In this document: positions 41,101 to 48,954 of the stretch, piece by piece
Position numbering within the stretch: position 1 is the first letter of the stretch
How the letters are laid out: the number at the start of each line of letters is the position of its first letter
DNA from: Thiosulfativibrio zosterae
GTDB taxonomy: Bacteria; Pseudomonadota; Gammaproteobacteria; Thiomicrospirales; Thiomicrospiraceae
NCBI RefSeq assembly: GCF_011398155.1
Contig: NZ_AP021888.1
Location: 1,843,501 to 1,907,500, forward strand
Direction of reading: 5' to 3'
Length of the DNA: 64,000 nucleotides
Made by a program: the position numbers and the translations under genes
The notes under the pieces: model-generated
What the model was told of the DNA's origin: nothing
The model's input: only the letters and a program-made list of their open reading frames with translations
The model's database searches: none

Positions 41101-41586
41101 TTATTTTGAGCCACTGGCTTTTTTATTCTGGAAGTCTTCAGGGGCTTCATCGATGTTTGCATCAACCAATTTTGCCACTCGGCTATCAGACAGTCTTTCG
41201 GCTTCGGCAAGGCTTACAATCATGGCACCATCGGTTAATTCACGGCTCTCACCAATGAATTTACCACCTGCTTCAATCATCAAAGCACCACAGATGACTT
41301 CTCCCATGACTTTGCCGGTACTGAGAATATCTATCGACTTACAGGTGACCTTACCTTCTAAGATACCACTGACCACAATGTTTTCGGCTTTGATGAGGCC
41401 ATTAACAACGCCGGTTTCACCAACGGAAATATCAAACTCTGTTGAAACCGTGCCTTCAATAAAACCATCGACATGTAAAGTGCCTTTAAGGTCTGCTAAT
41501 TCACCGCTGATTCGACATCCCTGAGCGATAATTGTTTTTCCACCCTCTTGACGCGTTCTTGCACTTTTTGAGTTAAAGATCCCCAT
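41101..41586 (-). CDS. Bactofilin (polymer-forming cytoskeletal protein)
   Basis: Bactofilins polymerise without nucleotides and act as scaffolds for local cell-wall synthesis. The 161-residue protein has the beta-helix bactofilin core (about residues 18-125: IIAQGCRISGEL, GTLHVDGFIEG, VVNGLIKAENIVVSGILEGKV) flanked by short disordered ends. The ATG at 41586 has a strong AAAGGAAG ribosome-binding site. The gene overlaps the 3' end of the upstream M23 peptidase gene by 91 bp in another frame, an unusually long overlap. The bactofilin/M23 pairing is known to control cell shape in other bacteria. Confidence 0.93.
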   Translation of the reverse strand: MGIFNSKSARTRQEGGKTIIAQGCRISGELADLKGTLHVDGFIEGTVSTEFDISVGETGVVNGLIKAENIVVSGILEGKVTCKSIDILSTGKVMGEVICGALMIEAGGKFIGESRELTDGAMIVSLAEAERLSDSRVAKLVDANIDEAPEDFQNKKASGSK

Positions 41587-42458
41587 GGAACTTCCTTTAC
41601 TTTGTTAAATATTGGACTGTAGTTTTTTAAATCCCAATTGACAAAGTCAGCCGGATTAAGCTTTCTTTGAATAAATGAAACTTCATAATGCAAGTGTGGT
41701 CCAGATGACACACCGGTTGAGCCAATTAAACCGATTGGCTGCCCCTTAGTCACCACATCACCGGCCTTAACAGTCACTTCACTCATGTGTCCGTAGAGCG
41801 TTTTAAAACCATACACATGGTCTAAAATAATCAAATTGCCATAACCACTGGTTTTATGAAAACCCGCATATTCAACCACCGCATCTGCGGTCGCGATTAC
41901 CACATCCCCAACCTTGCCACGATAATCAATGGCGCGGTGGAAATCTTTCTTGCCCGTGACCGGATGCGTTCGCCATCCATATCCACTTGAAACGCCTTGA
42001 TAATCTTCTACGGGACGACCATTAGGCAATTCAGACAACATAATCTTTTTTTCTAAGGAGGTCAGTTGGGCAATGGCCACCCGATCTTGCACTGGCTGAT
42101 TTTCAGTGGTTTGCACCCCAACCAGCTCCTCAAGACCTTGAAGTGTCTGGTCTAAAAATTGTATCTCTTTAGACTTATCATCCAGCTCTTGCTCTAATTG
42201 ACGCTTAGCGTCATCTAGTGCCATATATTGCAATTGTTTTTGCGTTAAGGCTTCTCTGTGCTTCAGTTCTACCTGAACACTTTTTAACTCAACCGCTTGC
42301 GCTTGCTCGGTTAACCACCAAATCACGGCGCTGCCTGAAAACAGCACCAACAACAAAAGCAAAGCCAAATACCAAACAAACTTACGAATAAATTGATTAA
42401 ATGAAAAACTTTTGGCGCCATGCACATCCGTGATGGTAATCGTAAAGTGGTTTTTCAT
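41496..42458 (-). CDS. Membrane-anchored M23 peptidase
   Basis: This is a predicted zinc endopeptidase cutting peptidoglycan stem or cross-link peptides. The 320-residue protein has a cytoplasmic N-terminus, one membrane helix at about 31-50, a coiled coil (about 55-115), and an M23 LytM domain with its zinc ligands in HRAIDYRG (His and Asp) and SGPHLHYEV (HxH). The last 30 codons are shared out of frame with the bactofilin gene. Members of this pair in Helicobacter and others set cell shape by local trimming of the wall, so that role is likely here. Confidence 0.92.
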   Translation of the reverse strand: MKNHFTITITDVHGAKSFSFNQFIRKFVWYLALLLLLVLFSGSAVIWWLTEQAQAVELKSVQVELKHREALTQKQLQYMALDDAKRQLEQELDDKSKEIQFLDQTLQGLEELVGVQTTENQPVQDRVAIAQLTSLEKKIMLSELPNGRPVEDYQGVSSGYGWRTHPVTGKKDFHRAIDYRGKVGDVVIATADAVVEYAGFHKTSGYGNLIILDHVYGFKTLYGHMSEVTVKAGDVVTKGQPIGLIGSTGVSSGPHLHYEVSFIQRKLNPADFVNWDLKNYSPIFNKVKEVPWGSLTQKVQERVKRVEKQLSLRDVESAVN

Positions 42459-42509
42459 GGTTTACTCCGTTTTGCTGTCAGCACTGGCAGGCGCCCGGTA
42501 GATTAAATT

Positions 42510-43583
42510 TTATAGCGCTGCAACCACCGCATCGCCCATTGCAGAAGTGGTTACCTTAGTGCAGCCGGCTTGCCAAATATCACCGGTACGCAACCCTTGA
42601 TCCAAGACTTTACCAACCGCATTTTCAATTTTAATGGCCAAATCTTCACGGCCTAAGCTGTAACGCAACATCATGGCTGCCGATAAAATGGTCGCCAATG
42701 GGTTAGCAATGTTTTGCCCCGCGATGTCTGGCGCTGAGCCATGACTTGGCTCGTACATGCCTTTGTTATTGGCATCTAAAGAGGCCGATGCCAACATACC
42801 AATTGAGCCAGTCAACATAGAGGCTTCATCTGACAAAATATCCCCAAACATATTGCCGGTGACCATGACATCAAACTGTTTAGGGCGTAAGACTAACTGC
42901 ATCGCCGCATTGTCCACATACATATGGTTAACCGTGACTTCAGGGTAATCTTTGGCCACTTCATTGACCACTTCGCGCCAAAGCTCTGTTACTTCTAAAA
43001 CATTAGCCTTGTCAACTGAGGTTAATTTTTTGTCGCGTTTCATTGCGGCTTGGAAAGCCACATGCGCAATACGCTTGATTTCTGACTCTGAATAGACATA
43101 GGTGTTATAACCTTGGCGCTCACCATTTTCTAAAACGCGAATCCCACGAGGCTGACCAAAGTAAATACCACCGGTTAACTCACGCACAATCAAAATATCC
43201 AAACCCGCAACCACTTCTGGTTTTAAGGTTGAGGCATCCGCTAATTGTGGAAACAAATAAGCTGGACGCAAGTTGGCAAACAAGCCCATTTCTTTTCGCA
43301 AACGCAACAAGCCTTTTTCAGGGCGCACTGAAATATCCAACGATTCCCACTTATATCCACCCACCGCGCCCAATAAAACGGCATCTGCTGCATGGGCTTT
43401 AGCCATGGTTTCGTCCGCTAAGGGTACACCGTGTACATCATAAGCTGCTCCGCCCACCAAATCTTCGGTCATGGCAATATCTAAACCATCTGATTTTTTT
43501 AAGGCTTCTAAAACTTTTACTGCTTCAGCCGTAATTTCAGGACCGATGCCATCACCTGGCAGAATAAGAACTTGTTTTGTCAT
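42510..43583 (-). CDS. leuB: 3-isopropylmalate dehydrogenase
   Basis: This enzyme oxidises and decarboxylates 3-isopropylmalate in leucine synthesis. The 357-residue protein has [10 protein letters not shown] at the start, [15 protein letters not shown], the NAD/metal motif [14 protein letters not shown] and the dinucleotide-binding [15 protein letters not shown]. It follows leuD in the leuC-leuD-leuB order. Confidence 0.97.
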   Translation of the reverse strand: MTKQVLILPGDGIGPEITAEAVKVLEALKKSDGLDIAMTEDLVGGAAYDVHGVPLADETMAKAHAADAVLLGAVGGYKWESLDISVRPEKGLLRLRKEMGLFANLRPAYLFPQLADASTLKPEVVAGLDILIVRELTGGIYFGQPRGIRVLENGERQGYNTYVYSESEIKRIAHVAFQAAMKRDKKLTSVDKANVLEVTELWREVVNEVAKDYPEVTVNHMYVDNAAMQLVLRPKQFDVMVTGNMFGDILSDEASMLTGSIGMLASASLDANNKGMYEPSHGSAPDIAGQNIANPLATILSAAMMLRYSLGREDLAIKIENAVGKVLDQGLRTGDIWQAGCTKVTTSAMGDAVVAAL

Positions 43584-43613
43584 TGTCGTTTTCTCTAAAC
43601 TTTTTAATTAAAA

Positions 43614-44255
43614 TTATTTTGCAAATAGCCAAGGGTTTTTGGCTTTATAGGCAGCTTCGAAAGCTCTTATTTCGGCTTCGTGCACCAGTGTCAAACCGAT
43701 ATCATCCAAACCGTTTAACAGACAGTGGCGTCTAAACTCATCCACCTCAAATGCAAGCGTTTCACCATCCGGTTTGACTACTTGCTTAGCCTCTAAATCG
43801 ATGGTTAGCTCATAGCCTTCTTGGGCAAAAACTTCTTGAAAAAGGCCATCTACAACCGCTTCATCCAAAACGATCGGTAAAATCCCATTTTTAAAACAGT
43901 TGTTAAAAAAGATGTCAGCATAGCTTGGCGCAATCACACAATCAAAACCATAATCTTTTAAAGCCCAAGGGGCGTGTTCACGACTGGAACCACAACCAAA
44001 GTTTTCGCGCGCCAATAGAATCTTAGCACCTTGATAGCGTGGTTGATTCAACACAAACTCTTTGCGCAAAGGGCGCTTAGAGTTATCAGCATCTGGTTGA
44101 CCAACATCTTCATAGCGCCATTCGTCAAATAGATTGGGGCCAAAGCCAGAGCGTTTAATTGATTTTAAAAACTGCTTGGGAATAATGGCATCGGTATCAA
44201 CATTGGCACGATCCATCGGTGCCACGATGGCGGTTAATTTTAAAAACTTTTCCAT
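43614..44255 (-). CDS. leuD: 3-isopropylmalate dehydratase small subunit
   Basis: With LeuC this subunit isomerises 2- to 3-isopropylmalate. The ATG at 44255 ([13 protein letters not shown]) begins directly after the leuC stop and gives 213 residues; a longer in-frame start would read 58 codons through leuC in another frame. The substrate-binding [13 protein letters not shown] motif and [11 protein letters not shown] are present. Confidence 0.96.
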   Translation of the reverse strand: MEKFLKLTAIVAPMDRANVDTDAIIPKQFLKSIKRSGFGPNLFDEWRYEDVGQPDADNSKRPLRKEFVLNQPRYQGAKILLARENFGCGSSREHAPWALKDYGFDCVIAPSYADIFFNNCFKNGILPIVLDEAVVDGLFQEVFAQEGYELTIDLEAKQVVKPDGETLAFEVDEFRRHCLLNGLDDIGLTLVHEAEIRAFEAAYKAKNPWLFAK

Positions 44256-44256
44256 C

Positions 44257-45681
44257 TTAAGCTCCCATTTCCAACATTGGACGCACATCCACAAAGTGAC
44301 CGGCAACTGCGGCCGCGGCGGCCATTTCTGGGCTAACCAAATGTGTACGCCCACCTGCGCCTTGACGCCCTTCAAAGTTACGGTTGGATGTCGATGCGCA
44401 ATGCTTACCATTGGGTAAACGGTCAGCATTCATCGCCAAACACATGGAGCAGCCTGGATTGCGCCATTCAAACCCAGCTTCGATAAAAATCTTATCTAAA
44501 CCTTCTTCTTCCGCCTGTTTTTTAACCAGGCCTGACCCAGGCACCGCCAAGGCTTGCTCCACAGTTGAAGCCACTTTACGACCTTTTAAGACTTGTGCAG
44601 CCGCTCTAAAATCTTCAATACGCGAGTTGGTGCAAGAACCAATAAACACATAATCTACTGGAATATCTTGAATGGGCATATCCGCCTTTAGCCCCATGTA
44701 GGCTAGAGCGCGTTTGATACCCTCGGCTTTAACCGGGTCTTTTTCATTGGCCGGATTAGGCACTTTGCCATTCACATCTGTGACCATTTCCGGTGAGGTC
44801 CCCCAAGACACTTGTGGCTCAATCGCCGAGCCATCTAAGGTGACAACCTTATCAAAAACCGCATCTGCATCCGATTTTAAATCCATCCAAGCGGTTACGG
44901 CGGCATCCCATTCGTCACCTTTCGGGGCAAATAAACGACCTTGAACATATTCAACGGTTTTTTCATCGACCGCCACCAAGCCAACACGCGCACCAGCTTC
45001 AATCGCCATATTACAAACCGTCATACGGCCTTCAATCGACATATCACGGAAAACTTGGCCACCAAACTCAATCGCATGGCCATTGCCGCCAGCGGTGCCG
45101 ATTTTGCCGATAATCGCCAAAATGACATCTTTAGGCGTCACGCCTGGACGCAATTTGCCATCCACTTGAATCAGCATATTTTTCATTTTTTTCTGGATAA
45201 GACATTGAGTTGCCAAAACATGCTCAACTTCGGATGTTCCAATACCGTGGGCTAAAGCACCTAAAGCACCGTGCGTGGCGGTGTGAGAATCACCACACAC
45301 CAAAGTCATACCCGGCAAGGTTGCACCCTCTTCTGGGCCAACCACATGCACAATACCTTGGCGAATATCGCCAATTCCAAACTCAGTGATACCAAATTCT
45401 TTGGCATTCATATTGAGAGTTTGCACTTGAATACGCGACACAGGGTCAACGATGTCATCGACCGAATTAAAGGCGGTGGTTGGCACATTATGATCAGGCG
45501 TTGCCAAGTTGGCATCGGTGCGCCACGGCTTACGGCCAGCCAGTCTTAACCCTTCAAAGGCTTGCGGTGAAGTCACTTCATGTAACAATTGTTTATCCAC
45601 ATAAATCAACGCAGTACCGTCTTCTTCCTGACGCACCACATGACTGTCCCACAATTTATCGTAAAGAGTCTTGGCTGACAT
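44257..45681 (-). CDS. leuC: 3-isopropylmalate dehydratase large subunit, [4Fe-4S]
   Basis: This aconitase-family subunit holds the catalytic [4Fe-4S] cluster for leucine synthesis. Cluster cysteines are visible in FIGSCTNSR and in NPGCSMC. Length is 474 residues. The gene begins the leuC-leuD-leuB run and is divergent from queE (114 bp). A minus-strand TATAAT at 45723-45728 may be its -10 element, although the -35 is poor. Confidence 0.97.
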   Translation of the reverse strand: MSAKTLYDKLWDSHVVRQEEDGTALIYVDKQLLHEVTSPQAFEGLRLAGRKPWRTDANLATPDHNVPTTAFNSVDDIVDPVSRIQVQTLNMNAKEFGITEFGIGDIRQGIVHVVGPEEGATLPGMTLVCGDSHTATHGALGALAHGIGTSEVEHVLATQCLIQKKMKNMLIQVDGKLRPGVTPKDVILAIIGKIGTAGGNGHAIEFGGQVFRDMSIEGRMTVCNMAIEAGARVGLVAVDEKTVEYVQGRLFAPKGDEWDAAVTAWMDLKSDADAVFDKVVTLDGSAIEPQVSWGTSPEMVTDVNGKVPNPANEKDPVKAEGIKRALAYMGLKADMPIQDIPVDYVFIGSCTNSRIEDFRAAAQVLKGRKVASTVEQALAVPGSGLVKKQAEEEGLDKIFIEAGFEWRNPGCSMCLAMNADRLPNGKHCASTSNRNFEGRQGAGGRTHLVSPEMAAAAAVAGHFVDVRPMLEMGA

Positions 45682-45722
45682 TGCTATAATTCCATCCAGT
45701 TTAAAATTTTGAATAACGCAGA

Positions 45723-45728
45723 ATTATA
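45723..45728 (-). promoter_or_regulatory. Possible -10 box for leuC
   Basis: A perfect TATAAT on the minus strand lies 42 bp before the leuC ATG. The matching -35 region is poor and no leucine-rich leader peptide is visible. Low confidence. Confidence 0.2.
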
Positions 45729-45795
45729 ACAATTTAATGACCATGAATACTGAAAATTCATGGGGCGTTGTCATTAATCGTGTAAAGGCCGGTCT

Positions 45796-46437
45796 ATGGG
45801 TTATCGTGTTAAAGAAGTGTTTTATTCGGTACAAGGTGAAGGCTTTCATGCCGGGCGCCCTGCCATTTTTTGTCGTCTGAGCAACTGTAATCTTTGGACA
45901 GGTCGTGAGGAAGACCGTGACGATGCCGTTTGTAAATTCTGTGATACAGACTTTATTGGCACTGATGGCCAAAATGGCGGCAGCTTTGCCAGTGCAAATG
46001 ACCTAGTACAGCACTTGCTTAACTTCTGGCCAGATGCGTCCGTTGCTCCCTTTGTGGTGCTGACCGGTGGAGAACCGCTTTTGCAGGTTGACCAAACCTT
46101 GGTGGACGCCCTTCATGCGGCTCAGTTTGAAATTGCCATCGAAACTAACGGTACTAAACGCCCTCCCAAGGGCATTGACTGGATTTGTGTTAGTCCCAAA
46201 GCCAATGCGCAAGTTATTTTGACACAAGGCCACGAACTGAAGTTGGTCTATCCGCAACTAGAGAATCAACCCAGTGACTTTAGTGATCTCGATTTTAGTT
46301 TTTTTTATCTTCAACCGCTCGACACAGGCGAGCCTAAAACACAACATGCCAACCTAAAAGCCTGCTTAGCCTATTGTCTAAAGCACCCCAAGTGGCGCTT
46401 AAGTTTGCAAACCCATAAGATTTTGGGTGTAGACTAA
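45796..46437 (+). CDS. queE: 7-carboxy-7-deazaguanine synthase (radical SAM)
   Basis: This enzyme forms 7-carboxy-7-deazaguanine in queuosine biosynthesis. The 213-residue protein has the unusual radical-SAM cysteine spacing CX14CX2C (Cys31, Cys46, Cys49), diagnostic of QueE. FYSVQGEGFHAGRPAIF at the N-terminus and VLTGGEPLLQVD are family motifs. No other queuosine gene is in the window. Confidence 0.96.
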   Translation: MGYRVKEVFYSVQGEGFHAGRPAIFCRLSNCNLWTGREEDRDDAVCKFCDTDFIGTDGQNGGSFASANDLVQHLLNFWPDASVAPFVVLTGGEPLLQVDQTLVDALHAAQFEIAIETNGTKRPPKGIDWICVSPKANAQVILTQGHELKLVYPQLENQPSDFSDLDFSFFYLQPLDTGEPKTQHANLKACLAYCLKHPKWRLSLQTHKILGVD

Positions 46438-46489
46438 TTTATACAAAACCTATACAATCAAGCCAACATAACATTCACAGGAACTTCGC

Positions 46490-47608
46490 ATGAAATACCA
46501 AGGCATAGAAAACTTCCAACACGGACAAGAAGCGGCAACCGGCATTTTAATCACCAATCTAGGCACCCCAGACGACTGCACTAAACAAGCGCTGCGTCCT
46601 TATTTAAAAGAATTTCTCAGCGACCCTCGTGTGGTAGAACCGCCACCAGCGCGCTGGGTGTGGTGGTTGATTTTGAATGGCATTATCTTAAATGTGCGTC
46701 CAGCCAAATCAGCCGAAGCCTATGCGTCAGTGTGGAACTCCGAAGGTGATGGCGCACCTTTACTCAATATTTTGCAACGCCAGGTAGCCGCCATTGCCGA
46801 AAAAGTGCGTCCGCACTTTCAAGGTCGCGTGGAATTTGAAGCCGCCATGCGTTATGGCAATCCATCCATCGCCTCAGGCCTAAAAAAACTGCAAGAAAAA
46901 GGCTGTGAGCGCATTTTGGTTTTACCCCTTTACCCACAATATGCTGCCGCCACCACCGCCTCTACTTTTGACGCCGTTACCGCCGAGTTGCAAACTTGGC
47001 GTTGGATTCCTGAATTGCGTTTTATCAACAAATATCACCGCAACACTGGATACATCAAAGCGCTGGCCAACTCCATTCGCGAATACCAAGCAGAACATGG
47101 CAAGCCACAATTATTGGTCATGTCATATCATGGCGTGCCCAAACGCTATTTAGACAATGGTGACCCTTATCACTGCGAATGCCATGTCACCTCGCGTTTA
47201 GTGGCGCAAGAGCTGGGATTAAAACCCGACGAATACAAAGTCACTTTTCAATCGCGCTTTGGTCGCGAACCTTGGTTGCAACCTTACACCGATGAAACCA
47301 TGAAAGCCCTACCCGGGCAAGGCATTAAAAACATTCAAGTCATCTGCCCAGGATTTTCAGCAGACTGCCTTGAAACCATTGAAGAAATTAGTGAAGAAAA
47401 CCACGAGTATTTTATGCATGCCGGCGGAGAGCAATTTGGCTACATTAAATGTCTAAACGACCGTGAAGACCACACCCAAGCCCTAGCCGACTTGGTATTG
47501 CAACATACCCAAGGTTGGTACGAACGCGACGGATTTAATAGCGAAGCCGATATCGCAGAACGCAAAACAGTGAACGCCAACGCCAAAGCAATGGGTTGTC
47601 CTTTCTAA
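46490..47608 (+). CDS. hemH: Ferrochelatase
   Basis: This enzyme inserts ferrous iron into protoporphyrin IX, the last step of heme synthesis. The 372-residue protein has GILITNLGTPD and LRPYLKEFLSDPRVVE at the N-terminus, the active-site His in VMSYHGVPKRY, and YKVTFQSRFGREPWLQP followed by CPGFSADCLETIEE. The first hairpin copy of the duplicated element begins 31 bp after its stop. Confidence 0.97.
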   Translation: MKYQGIENFQHGQEAATGILITNLGTPDDCTKQALRPYLKEFLSDPRVVEPPPARWVWWLILNGIILNVRPAKSAEAYASVWNSEGDGAPLLNILQRQVAAIAEKVRPHFQGRVEFEAAMRYGNPSIASGLKKLQEKGCERILVLPLYPQYAAATTASTFDAVTAELQTWRWIPELRFINKYHRNTGYIKALANSIREYQAEHGKPQLLVMSYHGVPKRYLDNGDPYHCECHVTSRLVAQELGLKPDEYKVTFQSRFGREPWLQPYTDETMKALPGQGIKNIQVICPGFSADCLETIEEISEENHEYFMHAGGEQFGYIKCLNDREDHTQALADLVLQHTQGWYERDGFNSEADIAERKTVNANAKAMGCPF

Positions 47609-47638
47609 AAGGCATCTTCAAACCCATCCATAAACGCC

Positions 47639-47702
47639 AAAAAGCCGCTAAATTTGACCAGCACCCTAAAGGGCGTAAAACCTGGTTAAGTTTTGCAGCT
47701 TA
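47639..47702 (+). repeat. Long imperfect hairpin, copy A, left border of the Mrr segment
   Basis: The first 49 bases from 47640 match copy B (48877) at all but three positions. The inner half-sites ACCAG and CCTGGT flank a small CCCTAAAGGG stem. The outer right arm has decayed (GCAGCTT against AGCGGCTT), so it is a weaker terminator than copy B. Confidence 0.8.
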
Positions 47703-47899
47703 TTTTCTTCGAAAAAATTGTACGCTCCCCAAACACCCCAATCAACAGAGGCAACCAATTAAAATTTTAAATTCAACGAAGATTTTAAGAATATAATTTT
47801 TAAAAATTTAACCCTAAAATCTAATCACGACAAGCTTATTGAATAGCATGAAAAACAATCGATTACTATTAATCAAACGTCATACCAAAGAGAAAAAAT

Positions 47900-48769
47900 A
47901 TGAAAACAATGCCAACATTTGATTCATTAATGAATCCTCTTCTGCAAGCCCTAGCTGAACTTGGGGGTTCTGGCTCGATTGATGAAATTTATAAGAAAGT
48001 GGCAGAAATTCAAAATATCAACGATGAAATATTATCAATCCCACACAACCCTGATAAAAGCAACCAAACAGAAGTTGCATATCGATTAGCTTGGGCAAGA
48101 ACATATCTAAAAAAATATGGGCTATTAGAAAATTCAAGCAGGGGTATTTGGACACTAACTCAAAAAGGCAAGGAACAAAAAAAAGTTGATACTTCTGAGG
48201 TACTAAAGATCGTAAGGGAATTAGACAAAAAAGAACCACACTTAAAAAATAAAAAAGAAAGTGAAAATATCGAATTAGAGGACGACGATGCGCCAGAAGA
48301 GGTAAAAGCTTGGAGAGAAGAATTGCACCATCTACTGACACAAGAAATAACACCAGATGCTTTTGAAAGACTTGCTCAAAGGCTATTAAGAGAAAGTGGC
48401 TTTGTTCAGGTAGAGGTTACAGGAAAAACTGGCGATGGCGGCATAGATGGTAAAGGCATAGCAAGAATTAACGGTCTAATGAGTTTTCACGTTATTTTTC
48501 AATGTAAAAAATACCAAGGTTCAGTATCTGCTGGAGAAATCAGAGACTTTCGTGGCGCAATGGTTGGTCGCGCTGATAAGGGACTGTTTATTACAACGGG
48601 CACATTTACATCTGCAGCCATTAAAGAGGCAACTAGAGATGGCGCACCTCCAGTTGATCTTATTGACGGAGACAATCTGGCTGAAAAATTAAAGGAACTA
48701 AATCTTGGTGTAAAAACTAAGATGATTGAAGAGGTTAACTTAGATAAAGAGTGGTTCTTAAATCTTTAA
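47900..48769 (+). CDS. Mrr-like type IV restriction endonuclease
   Basis: This 289-residue protein has an N-terminal winged-helix Mrr_N domain (about 5-90) and a C-terminal Mrr-cat nuclease domain (about 150-270). The PD-(D/E)xK-type active site is seen as Glu156, the TGDGGIDG loop with Asp183, and Gln201-x-Lys203 in FQCKKY. KGLFITTGTFTSAAI is also diagnostic. Family members cut methylated or otherwise modified foreign DNA. The gene is AT-rich and uses AGA and AGG arginine codons repeatedly, unlike hemH and the surrounding genes, which favour CGC and CGT. It is bracketed by duplicated hairpins, so it was probably acquired by transfer. No methyltransferase gene accompanies it, fitting a stand-alone type IV enzyme. 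Confidence 0.92.
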   Translation: MKTMPTFDSLMNPLLQALAELGGSGSIDEIYKKVAEIQNINDEILSIPHNPDKSNQTEVAYRLAWARTYLKKYGLLENSSRGIWTLTQKGKEQKKVDTSEVLKIVRELDKKEPHLKNKKESENIELEDDDAPEEVKAWREELHHLLTQEITPDAFERLAQRLLRESGFVQVEVTGKTGDGGIDGKGIARINGLMSFHVIFQCKKYQGSVSAGEIRDFRGAMVGRADKGLFITTGTFTSAAIKEATRDGAPPVDLIDGDNLAEKLKELNLGVKTKMIEEVNLDKEWFLNL

Positions 48770-48876
48770 GTGGAGTGACAAGCAACTGGTGCAGAAATCA
48801 AAAGGGTCGGACTCGATTGATTCCACTTTAAATTAAGCCACTAATGTCTTAGGCAAAACTGAATCACTTTGAAAAC

Positions 48877-48941
48877 AAAAGCCGCTAAATTTGACCAGTA
48901 CCCTAAAGGGCATAATACCTGGTTAAATCTAGCGGCTTTTT
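48877..48941. terminator. Long hairpin, copy B: bidirectional terminator and right border of the Mrr segment
   Basis: AAAAGCCGCTA (from 48877) pairs perfectly with TAGCGGCTTTT (ending 48941). Inside lie ACCAG and CCTGGT half-sites and a small CCCTAAAGGG stem. A runs and T runs on both sides make it a terminator for both strands, between the Mrr gene and the leftward DUF1704 gene. It is a near duplicate of copy A, about 1.24 kb away. Confidence 0.85.
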
Positions 48942-48954
48942 GGCTTTGTATTGG

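Noticed and set aside
44524-44534. Ninth palindrome copy in leuC (AACCAGGCCTGA)
   Set aside because: Only nine of twelve core bases match and the right half is broken. It encodes part of a conserved LeuC region, so chance is likely.
45682-45795. Leucine-rich leader peptide for leuC attenuation
   Set aside because: No minus-strand short frame with repeated Leu codons followed by a terminator was seen in the 114-bp gap.
47639-48941. Hairpins around the Mrr gene as integron attC sites
   Set aside because: The inner sequence GTTAAAT fits the GTTRRRY core and ATTTGAC nearly fits RYYYAAC. However, the palindrome extends well beyond the expected outer core site, there is no integron integrase, and only one gene is present. 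A duplicated terminator is simpler.
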